Shown: piece by piece, positions 22,772 to 30,596 of the stretch
Position numbering within the stretch: the stretch's first letter is position 1
Layout of the letters: each line of letters opens with the position of its first letter
Source: Mycobacterium sp.
GTDB lineage: Bacteria; Actinomycetota; Actinomycetes; Mycobacteriales; Mycobacteriaceae
Length of the DNA: 32,191 nt
NCBI RefSeq assembly: GCF_004298145.1
Contig: NZ_SCRH01000073.1
Coordinates: 1-32,191 of the forward strand
Direction: 5' to 3'
The notes under the pieces: generated by a model
Database searches by the model: none
Told to the model about the DNA's origin: nothing
What the model saw: only the letters and a program-made list of their open reading frames with translations
Position numbers and translations under genes: made by a program

Positions 22772-22808
22772 ACGGCATCGGGAATCCGGTGATCGCACGC
22801 GCGCATCG

Positions 22809-23729
22809 TTAGCGGGCGGGGCGCAGGATCTGCAGAGCGCCTGGCACCACCGAGATCTCGGCCGGCAGCGCGCACGCGAAGTCGCCGTCGGCGTAGACGT
22901 TGATGCCGGGGCACTCGACGTGCACCGATCTGGCGCGCGTCGTGCTCACCTCGTCGAGGTTGACGTGGGTGCCCTTCATCACGGTGGGGAAGAGGCGGAC
23001 CAGCTTGGTGCGGGACGCCTCGTGCACCATGGTGATGTCGAGCAGGCCGTCGGTGTAATCGGCTGTGGGACATATCCGCATCCCGCCGCCGTAGCTGCGG
23101 GTGTTGCCGAAGGCGGCCAGCGTGATCTCGGCGTCGACCTCCCTGGTGCCGTCGAACACCATGCGAAACGGTAAGAGCCGCAACTGGGACAGCTCGGCGA
23201 GCATCGCGACGTAATAGCGCAGCCTGCCGTGCGGCCAGCGCATCCGGTTGGCGCGATCGGTGACCAGCGAATCGAAGCCGGCGGCCGCCACGGTGCCGAA
23301 CCATTTGCTCGCCCCGTCGCCGTCCGTGATCCGGCCCAGGTCGATGGTTTCGGTCAAGCCGTCGACGATGATGTCCGCGGCCGCCTCGGGGTTCCGGGTG
23401 GGGATGCCGAATTCACGGGCGTGGTCGTTACCGGTTCCCGCGGGGACGATCCCGGCGGGAACATCGGTGCCCGCCAACACTTGTAGCGCGTTGGAGAAGA
23501 CGCCGTCGCCCCCGGTCACCATGACCGCGTCGGCGCCCTTCTCCAGCGCCGCCCCGACCAGGTGCCGCGCGTCTTCGGCGTCGTCGCCGATGATTTCGAC
23601 GACCTCCACACCCCGCTTGTGCAGCCGGGCGATCGCGAGCTGGGCAGCCCGGACGGCGGCGCCGTGTCCCGAGAGCGGGTTGGTCAGCGCGATCACCTTG
23701 CCGATTTCGCGGCGGCGCAGCGGTGTCAC
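22809..23729 (-). CDS. Diacylglycerol kinase / lipid kinase (Rv2252-like)
   Basis: The 306-residue protein has the DAGK catalytic domain: Asn-Pro-x-Ser-Gly near residue 17, Gly-Gly-Asp-Gly at residues 73-76 and Pro-Ala-Gly-Thr-Gly-Asn-Asp near 96-102. It phosphorylates diacylglycerol or a related lipid with ATP. The M. tuberculosis homologue Rv2252 is a diacylglycerol kinase linked to phosphatidylinositol mannoside synthesis. The GTG at 23727-23729 overlaps the upstream flavoprotein stop (GTGA), so the two are coupled. The long open frame extending to 24305 is a shadow of the flavoprotein gene. It lacks membrane helices and probably binds the inner membrane face. Confidence 0.92.
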   Translation of the reverse strand: MTPLRRREIGKVIALTNPLSGHGAAVRAAQLAIARLHKRGVEVVEIIGDDAEDARHLVGAALEKGADAVMVTGGDGVFSNALQVLAGTDVPAGIVPAGTGNDHAREFGIPTRNPEAAADIIVDGLTETIDLGRITDGDGASKWFGTVAAAGFDSLVTDRANRMRWPHGRLRYYVAMLAELSQLRLLPFRMVFDGTREVDAEITLAAFGNTRSYGGGMRICPTADYTDGLLDITMVHEASRTKLVRLFPTVMKGTHVNLDEVSTTRARSVHVECPGINVYADGDFACALPAEISVVPGALQILRPAR

Positions 23730-25345
23730 GGAATCAGCTTGCCGGGATTGAGGATTCCGGCCGGATCCAGGGTCGCCTTGACCGCGCGTAGCACCTGCAC
23801 TCCCAACTCGCCGATCTCGTCGCGCATCCACGGCCGGTGATCGGCGCCGACCGCATGGTGGTGGGTGATGGTCCCCCCGGTGGCCATGATCGCATCCGAC
23901 GCGGCCTTCTTGGCCGTCTTCCACTGTTCGATCGGATTGCCCCGTTGCCCCGCGACGACGGTGAAGTACAACGAAGCTCCGCATGCGTAGACGTGCGAAA
24001 TGTGACACATCACCAGCGCCGGAGTGCCGGTCTCGGCCAAAGAGTCGGTGAGCGCCTGGGTGACAGCGGATTTGAGAGCGGGGACGTTGGACCAGTCGGT
24101 GGCGGTCTCGAGCGTCTCGCACAGCGCACCCGCCGCGAGCAGCGAGTCGCGCAGGTACGGCGCGCCGAACCGGCCGCGCTCCCATGCCCGCGCGGGTCCT
24201 TCGCCCAGCGAGGTACCGCCCATGGCGGCGAGTAGCGCACTGGTTTCGGCGTGCCGGCTCTCGACGTGCTCCCTGGTCCCCTCGAACATGGTGATGCCCA
24301 AACATCCTCCGGTGATCTGAGATTCGCCGATCGCCTCGGTGGTCGCCAGGTTGACTCCCGTCTCCGCCTCGTCGGAGAGCCGAACGACGGTGGGGCCGGT
24401 GGCATTTTGGGTGACGGCCCGCAGGGCCGCGGCGCCGGTCGCGAAATCGGGGAACGACCAGGCCTCGTAGCGGACGGCTTCCGGGGCGCGGTGAACCCGT
24501 AGCCGGACCCGGGTGATGACGCCCAGGGTGCCTTCCGAGCCGATCAGCAGCTGACGCAGGTCGGGGCCCGCGGCGGATTCCGGCGCGCGACCCAGATCCA
24601 GGGTGCCCACCGGGGTGATCACGCGCAGTCCCCGGACCATGTCGTTGAACCGGCCGTAGCCCGCCGAGTCCTGCCCGGAGGAGCGGGTCGCGGCAAAGCC
24701 GCCGATGGTGGCGTACTCGAAGCTCTGCGGGAAATGACCGAGTGAAAAGCCATGTGCGCCAAGGAGTCTCTCGGCATCCGGCCCGGTGACGCCCGCCTCG
24801 AAGACGGCCTGGCCGGATACCTCGTCGAGCGAGATCAGCCGATCGAAACGGCGCAGATCGAGCGAGACGACGGCGCCGAACTCGGCGCGGTCGGGATCGA
24901 GCCCACCGACCACGCTGGTGCCCCCGCCGAAAGGCACGACGGCGATGCGCCGCTCGGAGCAGTAGCGCAGGATCGCGGCAACGGCATCCTCACCGGCGGG
25001 GCCGCCGGGCAGCAACACGGCGTCGGGCGCATCCTGCGGGCCGCGTTGCTTGCGGTTGAGCAGGTCGATGGTGGACTTGCCGCCCGCGTGCAGCAACCGA
25101 TCGGAATCCGCGGTTCGGCAGTACTCGGCACCGACGATGGCCGCCAGCGCCTCCCGGTCCGTCGGCGACAGGGTCGACGGACGCAACCGCACCTGGTCGG
25201 GTTGCAGCTCGGCCGCGGGGGACCCCTCGACCCCCACGGCTTGCTGCAGCAACGACCGGATCCCTTCCGAGAGTGGCTTGGCCGCGGCGGGGTCTCCCCA
25301 CGCGTTCCATTTCATGGGTGGCAAGAGCCCCTCGGGATGCGTCAT
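23726..25345 (-). CDS. Alkyl-DHAP-synthase-like FAD oxidoreductase (Rv2251-like)
   Basis: The 539-residue product is an FAD-binding protein of the vanillyl-alcohol-oxidase fold, closest in pattern to alkylglycerone-phosphate synthase. It shows the pyrophosphate loop Pro-Phe-Gly-Gly-Gly-Thr-Ser-Val-Val-Gly-Gly near residues 137-147, then Ser-Ser-Gly-Gln-Asp-Ser-Ala-Gly-Tyr-Gly. Near 492-498 comes Thr-Ile-Thr-His-His-His-Ala-Val-Gly, like the catalytic His tract of that enzyme, and it ends Asp-Pro-Ala-Gly-Ile-Leu-Asn-Pro-Gly-Lys. It corresponds to Rv2251 but is longer at the N-terminus. Alkyl-DHAP synthase makes ether lipids from acyl-DHAP; whether this one does is unknown. The ATG at 25343-25345 is 17 bases from the divergent tetR start; an in-frame Met-Lys-Trp-Asn start lies 10 codons downstream. 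Confidence 0.85.
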   Translation of the reverse strand: MTHPEGLLPPMKWNAWGDPAAAKPLSEGIRSLLQQAVGVEGSPAAELQPDQVRLRPSTLSPTDREALAAIVGAEYCRTADSDRLLHAGGKSTIDLLNRKQRGPQDAPDAVLLPGGPAGEDAVAAILRYCSERRIAVVPFGGGTSVVGGLDPDRAEFGAVVSLDLRRFDRLISLDEVSGQAVFEAGVTGPDAERLLGAHGFSLGHFPQSFEYATIGGFAATRSSGQDSAGYGRFNDMVRGLRVITPVGTLDLGRAPESAAGPDLRQLLIGSEGTLGVITRVRLRVHRAPEAVRYEAWSFPDFATGAAALRAVTQNATGPTVVRLSDEAETGVNLATTEAIGESQITGGCLGITMFEGTREHVESRHAETSALLAAMGGTSLGEGPARAWERGRFGAPYLRDSLLAAGALCETLETATDWSNVPALKSAVTQALTDSLAETGTPALVMCHISHVYACGASLYFTVVAGQRGNPIEQWKTAKKAASDAIMATGGTITHHHAVGADHRPWMRDEIGELGVQVLRAVKATLDPAGILNPGKLIP

Positions 25346-25347
25346 GC

Positions 25348-25380
25348 GTTACAGTATTACATATGTTGTCAATCCGTAAC
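25348..25380. promoter_or_regulatory. Probable operator in the tetR / flavoprotein divergent junction
   Basis: GTTAC at 25348-25352 and GTAAC at 25376-25380 form an inverted repeat around an AT-rich core, with the perfect palindrome ACATATGT at 25359-25366 covering the tetR start codon. With only 17 bases between the two start codons, a bound regulator would block both genes. tetR may be leaderless or nearly so. Confidence 0.45.
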
Positions 25381-25932
25381 ACGGAGCTGGATACCGGTGA
25401 CCGCATCCTCGCGGCGGCCGCCAGCTGTGTGGTCGATTTCGGCGTGGACCGGGTGACCCTCGCCGAGATAGCCCGGCGTGCGGGTGTCAGCAGGCCCACG
25501 GTGTACCGGCGCTGGCCGGACACGCCGTCGGTCGTCGCGGCGTTGCTGACCCGGCACGTCACCGACGTGATGCGCGACGCGCCGTTACTCGGAGATGACC
25601 GGGAATCGCTTGTGCGACAAATTGTTACGGTGGTCGACCTGCTCCGCCAAGACCAGCTGGTGATGTCGGTGCTGTATTCGGAGCTCGCGACCACCTACAT
25701 CACCGAACGGCTCGGGACCAGCCAGCACATGTTGATCGAGGCCCTGGCCGCGCGCCTGCGGGTCGCCCAGCGCCACGGCAGCGTCCGGTCCGGCGACCCG
25801 GTCCAGATGGCCACCATGGTGTTGCTGATCGCGCAGTCGACCATCCAGTCGGCGCGGATCGTCGAACCGATGCTTGATGCCGACGCGCTGGCCGCCGAAC
25901 TCGCCTACTCGCTGAACGGATATCTGTCGTGA
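25363..25932 (+). CDS. TetR-family regulator (Rv2250c-like)
   Basis: The 189-residue protein has an N-terminal TetR DNA-binding domain with the recognition region Thr-Leu-Ala-Glu-Ile-Ala-Arg-Arg-Ala-Gly-Val-Ser-Arg-Pro-Thr-Val-Tyr-Arg-Arg-Trp (residues about 35-54), then a helical ligand domain. Its length equals that of Rv2250c as I recall, and the position between the flavoprotein and glpD1 is the same. It probably represses itself and the divergent flavoprotein gene through the site spanning its start codon. Its stop overlaps the glpD1 GTG (GTGA), so glpD1 is likely in the same transcript. The ligand is unknown; a glycerol or lipid metabolite is a reasonable guess. Confidence 0.88.
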   Translation: MLSIRNTELDTGDRILAAAASCVVDFGVDRVTLAEIARRAGVSRPTVYRRWPDTPSVVAALLTRHVTDVMRDAPLLGDDRESLVRQIVTVVDLLRQDQLVMSVLYSELATTYITERLGTSQHMLIEALAARLRVAQRHGSVRSGDPVQMATMVLLIAQSTIQSARIVEPMLDADALAAELAYSLNGYLS

Positions 25933-27470
25933 TCCCCGACCCGACCGCCCTGAACGCCCGCCGCCGCGCCGCCGACCTGACCGCACTCGCCGAGGGTGAG
26001 CCGTTGGACGTCGTGGTGATCGGCGGCGGCATCACCGGCGCCGGTATCGCATTGGACGCCGCGGCACGCGGGCTGCGCGTGGCGCTGGTGGAAAAACATG
26101 ATTTAGCGTTCGGCACCAGCCGCTGGAGTTCCAAACTCGTCCACGGCGGCCTGCGCTACCTGGCGACCGGCAACGTGGGCATCGCCCGTCGCAGCGCCAT
26201 CGAGCGCGGAATCCTGATGACCCGCAACGCCCCTCACCTCGTTCGTGCGATGCCGCAACTGGTGCCGCTGCTGCCGTCGATGAGTGCGGGCAAGCGGGCG
26301 CTGGTGCGCGCGGGGTTCCTCGCCGGCGACGCGTTGCGGTTCCTCGCCGGCACACCGGCATCGACGCTGCCCCGGTCGCGCCGGATCTCGGCGCGGCGCG
26401 TCGTGGAGATGGCGCCGACCGTGCGGCGTGACGGCCTGGACGGGGGCTTTTTGGCCTACGACGGGCAATTGATCGACGACGCCCGACTGGTCGCCGCCGT
26501 CACCCGCACCGCGGCGCAGCACGGCGCACGGATCCTCACCCGGGTGTCGGCGTCGGAGGCCACCGGCACCTCGGTGCGGTTGACCGAGATGCGCGCGGGG
26601 GACTCGTTCGTCGTTTCGGCGGGCGCGATCATCAATGCGGCCGGGGTGTGGGCCGGCGAGATCGACGGCTCGCTGCGGTTGCGGCCCAGCCGCGGCACCC
26701 ACCTCGTCTTCGACGCGCACACTTTCGGCAATCCGACTGCGGCGCTGACGATTCCGATTCCCGGTGAACTCAACCGCTTCGTCTTCGCCATGCCCGAACA
26801 ACTGGGCCGCATATACCTGGGGTTGACCGACGAAGCCGCCCCCGGTCCGATTCCGGATGTGCCCGAGCCGTCGGTCGACGAGATCACGTTTTTGCTCGAC
26901 ACGGTGAACACCGCGTTGGGGATCGGGCTCACCGCCACCGACGTGATCGGCGCCTACGCCGGGCTGCGCCCGCTGATCGACACCGGTGAAGGCCGCACCG
27001 CGGACGTCTCGCGCGAACACGCCGTCGTCGAATCGGGGTCCGGGGTGATCAGCGTGATCGGCGGCAAGCTGACCGAATACCGTTACATGGCGCAAGACGT
27101 GCTGGATCGCGCCGTCCGGGCGCGGCGGCTGCGCGCCGCGAAATGTCAGACCCGAAACCTGCCGCTGATCGGGGCGCCCGCCAACCCCGGGATCACCGCG
27201 GCGCCGGACGCCGAAGTCCCGGAGTCGCTGGTGTCGCGTTACGGGGCCGAGGCGCCCAAGGTCATCGCCGCTGCCGCCTGCGAGCGGCCGACCGAGCCGG
27301 CGGTCGATGGAATCGATGTCACCCGAGCGGAATTCGAATACGCGATCACCCATGAGGGCGCGCTGGACGCCTCCGACATCCTCGACCGGCGGACCCGGAT
27401 CGGGCTGGTGCTGCGCGATCGGGAAAGGGCAGTCGCGGTGGCCGAGGAGTTTCTGGCGCGCTTCGGGTGA
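25929..27470 (+). CDS. glpD1: Aerobic glycerol-3-phosphate dehydrogenase
   Basis: The 513-residue flavoprotein begins with the FAD motif Val-Ile-Gly-Gly-Gly-Ile-Thr-Gly-Ala-Gly, followed by the family signature Phe-Gly-Thr-Ser-x4-Ser-Lys-Leu-Val-His-Gly-Gly-Leu-Arg-Tyr-Leu. Further on are Gly-Val-Trp-Ala and Ala-Gly-Leu-Arg-Pro-Leu, and the C-terminal helical domain is present. It oxidises glycerol-3-phosphate to dihydroxyacetone phosphate at the membrane, passing electrons to the quinone pool. It matches Rv2249c in length and neighbourhood. The GTG at 25929 overlaps the tetR stop. The product, DHAP, is the backbone that an alkyl-DHAP-synthase-like enzyme would use after acylation, which makes the divergent neighbour notable. 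Confidence 0.93.
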   Translation: MIPDPTALNARRRAADLTALAEGEPLDVVVIGGGITGAGIALDAAARGLRVALVEKHDLAFGTSRWSSKLVHGGLRYLATGNVGIARRSAIERGILMTRNAPHLVRAMPQLVPLLPSMSAGKRALVRAGFLAGDALRFLAGTPASTLPRSRRISARRVVEMAPTVRRDGLDGGFLAYDGQLIDDARLVAAVTRTAAQHGARILTRVSASEATGTSVRLTEMRAGDSFVVSAGAIINAAGVWAGEIDGSLRLRPSRGTHLVFDAHTFGNPTAALTIPIPGELNRFVFAMPEQLGRIYLGLTDEAAPGPIPDVPEPSVDEITFLLDTVNTALGIGLTATDVIGAYAGLRPLIDTGEGRTADVSREHAVVESGSGVISVIGGKLTEYRYMAQDVLDRAVRARRLRAAKCQTRNLPLIGAPANPGITAAPDAEVPESLVSRYGAEAPKVIAAAACERPTEPAVDGIDVTRAEFEYAITHEGALDASDILDRRTRIGLVLRDRERAVAVAEEFLARFG

Positions 27471-27494
27471 AGCGGGTCGGACGGGCACGGCAAC

Positions 27495-27527
27495 GGATAC
27501 GATAGACGGAACTTGCCCGTATCGTTA
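27495..27527 (+). promoter_or_regulatory. Promoter/operator of the second tetR gene
   Basis: ACGATA at 27499-27504 and TATCGT at 27520-27525 form a 6-bp inverted repeat with a 15-base spacer, just before the tetR gene at 27536. The left arm overlaps TACGAT (27498-27503), a plausible -10 box. This arrangement suits autorepression. Confidence 0.45.
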
Positions 27528-27535
27528 GGAAGCCC

Positions 27536-28156
27536 ATGGAGCTCGAAAGCGGCCGACCGCGCCGCACCCGACGGCCGAGACGCCTCGATCGATCGTTGGA
27601 CGCGGCGATCCTCGACGCGACGCTGGCCGGTGTCGCCGAAGTGGGGTATGACCGGTTGAGCATGGACGACGTCGCGTCGCGCGCCGGCGTCGGTAAGGCG
27701 GCGATATACCGTCGCTGGCCGTCGAAGGCCGTGGTGGTTGCCGATGCCATCGCCCACTGGCGGCGGCGACTGGGCCCCGTCGAACCGCCCGACACCGGCA
27801 GCCTTCGCGGCGACGTCGAAGCGGTGGTCGCGGCCACCCCCGACCTGGATGATGCCGATTCGCAAATGATTCGGGTCGTGGTCGGGGTGGCGACAGCGGC
27901 CATGCACAACCCGGTCCTGGCGGCTGCCCTGGATGACCTGGTGCTCTCCACGCCGCGCCAGGTGGTCCGGACCATGCTCGACCGGGCGGTGACCCGCGGG
28001 GAAATTCCGGCCGGCCGCGACCTGAGCCTGATCCCCGACGCCTTGCTCGGCCTCAACGTCCTGCGGGTGATCACGGGACGGCCGGTCGACCGCGTCTATG
28101 TCCGCCGCGTGCTCGAAGACGTGATCTTGCCGCTCGCCGGTTCACCCGCGCCGTAG
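27536..28156 (+). CDS. TetR-family regulator of the monooxygenase cassette
   Basis: The 206-residue protein has a basic N-terminal arm (several Arg-Arg pairs) and a TetR helix-turn-helix at about residues 42-64 (Met-Asp-Asp-Val-Ala-Ser-Arg-Ala-Gly-Val-Gly-Lys-Ala-Ala-Ile-Tyr-Arg-Arg-Trp). The ligand domain includes Pro-Ala-Gly-Arg-Asp-Leu and Val-Tyr-Val-Arg-Arg-Val-Leu near its end, as in the AcrR-like actinobacterial group. The ATG follows AGGA by 6 bases. It precedes the flavin hydroxylase gene by 78 bp, and that gap holds another dyad. It probably represses itself and the two downstream genes and is released by a hydrophobic or aromatic ligand; this is inference from context. Confidence 0.88.
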   Translation: MELESGRPRRTRRPRRLDRSLDAAILDATLAGVAEVGYDRLSMDDVASRAGVGKAAIYRRWPSKAVVVADAIAHWRRRLGPVEPPDTGSLRGDVEAVVAATPDLDDADSQMIRVVVGVATAAMHNPVLAAALDDLVLSTPRQVVRTMLDRAVTRGEIPAGRDLSLIPDALLGLNVLRVITGRPVDRVYVRRVLEDVILPLAGSPAP

Positions 28157-28199
28157 TTATTGCGCATGCCACCGCGGCGTGCCACATTAGGATCTAGAC

Positions 28200-28215
28200 G
28201 AAACTGATTAGTTCC
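28200..28215. promoter_or_regulatory. Likely TetR operator before the flavin hydroxylase gene
   Basis: GAAACT-GATT-AGTTCC is a dyad matching at five of six positions per arm, 20 bases before the ATG and just after TAGGAT (28188-28193), a possible -10 box. A repressor bound here would block transcription of the hydroxylase-hydrolase pair. Confidence 0.45.
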
Positions 28216-28234
28216 GTATGGATGGGAGAAGGCG

Positions 28235-29839
28235 ATGACCGTCAAGCACGTCCCGGTGCTGATCGTCGGCGCCGGCGCCGCCGGCCTCGCAACCTCCGCG
28301 TCGCTCGCCAAACACGGGGTTCGCTCCCTGCTGGTCGAAAAGCGCAGTGAGACCTTCATCTACCCGAAGGCGCGCAACCTGAGCTTCCGCAGCCTGGAGA
28401 TCCTGCGCGGCCTGGGCCTTGCCGACGAGGTCCATGCGATCGCCCACGGCGTTTCGGACATGCTCACCAGGCCGACGCTCAACAGCACCGAAGAAAAGCG
28501 CGCTTTCGACGTCAACGCGATCTTCGCGCCGTTCAAGGATCTGAGCCCCGAGCCGGGCGGGCAATACTGTCCGCAAAGCGCCTTCGAACCGATCCTGCTC
28601 GCGCACATCCGTCGGGACGGCGGCCAGGTGCGCTACAACACGGAGCTGGGCTCGTTCGAACAGGACGAAGGCGGCATCACCGCGGTCATCCGCGACCGGG
28701 AGTCGGGCGAAACGGAGGCTGTGCGCGCCGACTACCTCGTCGCAGCCGACGGCGTGCACAGCCCGATCCGCGACGCATTGGGCGTAACCACCGCGGGCTA
28801 CGGTGCGCTGCCGATCTACGTCGTTTTCATCTACTTCCGGGGGCCGTGGCGAAAGTTTGTCCCACAGCTCGACGGCGGCGACGGGATCCAGGTGAGCAAT
28901 CCGGACGTGGAGGGGATCTTTCTCCCGGTGCGCGACGACCTCGGCATGTTCATCACCACCTACTTTCCCGGCCGCGGGGAAACCGCCGATCAGTTCACCG
29001 CACAGCGGTGCCGCGAGCTCCTGGTGAAAGCCGTCGGCGAGCCGATCGACGTGGAGGTCATCGACGTCGCGCCGTGGCAACCGCACGAGCGGGTGGCCGA
29101 CCAATTCCGCAGCGGCCGAGTGTTTCTCGTTGGTGATTCGGCCCACACCATGCCGCCGTTCAAGGCCGGCGGAGCCAACACCGCCATCCAAAGCGCGCAC
29201 AACCTGGCCTGGAAGCTGGCCGCCGTCTTGAACGGGACCGCCGGCCCCGCCTTGCTGACCACCTACCATGCCGAGCGGCACCCGGTCGGGCGCTTCAACG
29301 CGCGCCAGTCGCTCACCGGGCCGTCGCTGGCGTTCCTCAAGCTGGACGACAACCGGCCCACATTGCCGGCGCAGGAAGAGGCGCCGATGTTCGCGTTGCT
29401 GATCGGCTATCAATACCATTCGGCCGCAGTGGTTTCCGACGAGCCCGCTCCGGCGGATCCGGAAGCCGTGTCGCTGGTGCAGGAATTGCGCGGGCAACCG
29501 GGCACCCGGGTGCCGCACGCCTGGGTCGTCGACGGCGGTAAGCGAGTCTCCACCCTCGACCTGCTCGGTGCTGGCTTCACGCTGTTCACCGGAGACGACG
29601 ATGCCGCGTGGTCCGACGCCGCAGTGCGCGTGTCGCAGACGGTTGGGGTCCCAATCACGGTGCGGCGCATCGGCACTGCGCTGGACGTCGACGGCGCCTG
29701 GGCAGCGGTCACGGCTCTGGCACCGGGCGGGGCGTTGCTGGTGCGCCCCGACGACTTCGTCGCCTGGCGCGCCGACAACCGTTCGCAGGAAGCCGACCTC
29801 GGCCGGGTGATGTCTGAGATCCTCGGCCGCGCGCCGTGA
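28235..29839 (+). CDS. Group A FAD aromatic hydroxylase (PHBH / Rox-like)
   Basis: The 534-residue protein is a class A flavin monooxygenase. It has Gly-Ala-Gly-Ala-Ala-Gly at residues 12-17 (ADP part of FAD), Tyr-Leu-Val-Ala-Ala-Asp-Gly-Val-His-Ser (the Asp-Gly motif, NADPH/FAD), and Leu-Val-Gly-Asp-Ser-Ala-His-Thr-Met-Pro-Pro at Asp301 (FAD ribityl). A C-terminal thioredoxin-like domain from about 415 is typical of phenol and polyketide hydroxylases. Such enzymes hydroxylate phenolic rings; relatives inactivate tetracycline or rifampicin, so detoxification is one option and aromatic catabolism another. The ATG follows GGGAGAAGG. Its stop overlaps the next gene (GTGA). No membrane segment is seen. 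Confidence 0.9.
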   Translation: MTVKHVPVLIVGAGAAGLATSASLAKHGVRSLLVEKRSETFIYPKARNLSFRSLEILRGLGLADEVHAIAHGVSDMLTRPTLNSTEEKRAFDVNAIFAPFKDLSPEPGGQYCPQSAFEPILLAHIRRDGGQVRYNTELGSFEQDEGGITAVIRDRESGETEAVRADYLVAADGVHSPIRDALGVTTAGYGALPIYVVFIYFRGPWRKFVPQLDGGDGIQVSNPDVEGIFLPVRDDLGMFITTYFPGRGETADQFTAQRCRELLVKAVGEPIDVEVIDVAPWQPHERVADQFRSGRVFLVGDSAHTMPPFKAGGANTAIQSAHNLAWKLAAVLNGTAGPALLTTYHAERHPVGRFNARQSLTGPSLAFLKLDDNRPTLPAQEEAPMFALLIGYQYHSAAVVSDEPAPADPEAVSLVQELRGQPGTRVPHAWVVDGGKRVSTLDLLGAGFTLFTGDDDAAWSDAAVRVSQTVGVPITVRRIGTALDVDGAWAAVTALAPGGALLVRPDDFVAWRADNRSQEADLGRVMSEILGRAP

Positions 29840-30579
29840 CCATATCGACGCGGCCCGACACGGTCGCCTGTCTGGGCTCGAGCACCACCGCGTCGAGGGG
29901 AACCTATAAATGGATCGACGAGCTGGAAAAGCGGCCCCGCAACAACCGATTTCGATTCGTCAACCTCGGTGTGGGCGGGGACCTTTCGCTCAATGCCGTA
30001 CGGCGCCTCGACCGCGTCGTCGCGCTACGGCCGAGCCGGGTCATCGTGCTCATCGGCGCCAACGACATCATGGCGAGCGTCTTTCCCAATTTCGCGCGAT
30101 TCGTCCGGGTCTGGAAGCGACTCTCCGAAGAACCGTCACCGAAGCGCTTCGAAGAGAACCTCGCCGTCATCGTGCGCAGGCTGCAGCGGGAGGCCAATGC
30201 CCGGGTCGCGCTGAGTTCCCTTGCCCCGGTGGGCGAAGAGCCCCGCTCGGACCATCCGGTGCAGGCGCGGCTCAACGACCTGTTCGGCACCTACAATGGC
30301 ATCATCCGCGAGGCCGCCTCGGTCGGGTCTACCGACTACATCCCGTTCAACGAAGCCTTCCAGGAGCAACTCGCACGGACTTCGACGACGAAACCGTTCA
30401 CCCGTTTCTCGTTCGCGTCCTTATACCGGGACTATCTATGGCGGGAAATGGTGATGCGGCAGAGCTTTGACGAGATCTCCCGACGCAACGGCTGGCAGTT
30501 CCACATCGACGGCATTCACCTCAACACCGATGGCGGACGCATACTTACCGCCGGCGTTCAGCAGTTCTTGGACTCCTGA
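29836..30579 (+). CDS. SGNH/GDSL-family hydrolase
   Basis: The 247-residue protein has the four SGNH blocks: Leu-Gly-Ser-Ser with the probable nucleophile Ser16, Asn-Leu-Gly-Val-Gly-Gly-Asp (Gly), Leu-Ile-Gly-Ala-Asn-Asp (Asn), and Asp225-Gly-Ile-His228 (the catalytic pair). It is therefore an esterase or acyl hydrolase of the lysophospholipase/arylesterase type. There is no signal peptide, so it probably works in the cytosol. The GTG start overlaps the hydroxylase stop, so the two enzymes are made together. A phenolic ester could be a shared substrate, with ester cleavage coupled to ring hydroxylation; this is inference. The stop lies 17 bases from the convergent accD6 stop. Confidence 0.88.
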   Translation: MTISTRPDTVACLGSSTTASRGTYKWIDELEKRPRNNRFRFVNLGVGGDLSLNAVRRLDRVVALRPSRVIVLIGANDIMASVFPNFARFVRVWKRLSEEPSPKRFEENLAVIVRRLQREANARVALSSLAPVGEEPRSDHPVQARLNDLFGTYNGIIREAASVGSTDYIPFNEAFQEQLARTSTTKPFTRFSFASLYRDYLWREMVMRQSFDEISRRNGWQFHIDGIHLNTDGGRILTAGVQQFLDS

Positions 30580-30596
30580 AATCCGCTGCGGCGCCG

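Noticed and set aside
23730..24305. Upstream extension of the diacylglycerol kinase frame
   Set aside because: It shadows the flavoprotein gene; the GTGA junction at 23726-23729 gives the correct length.
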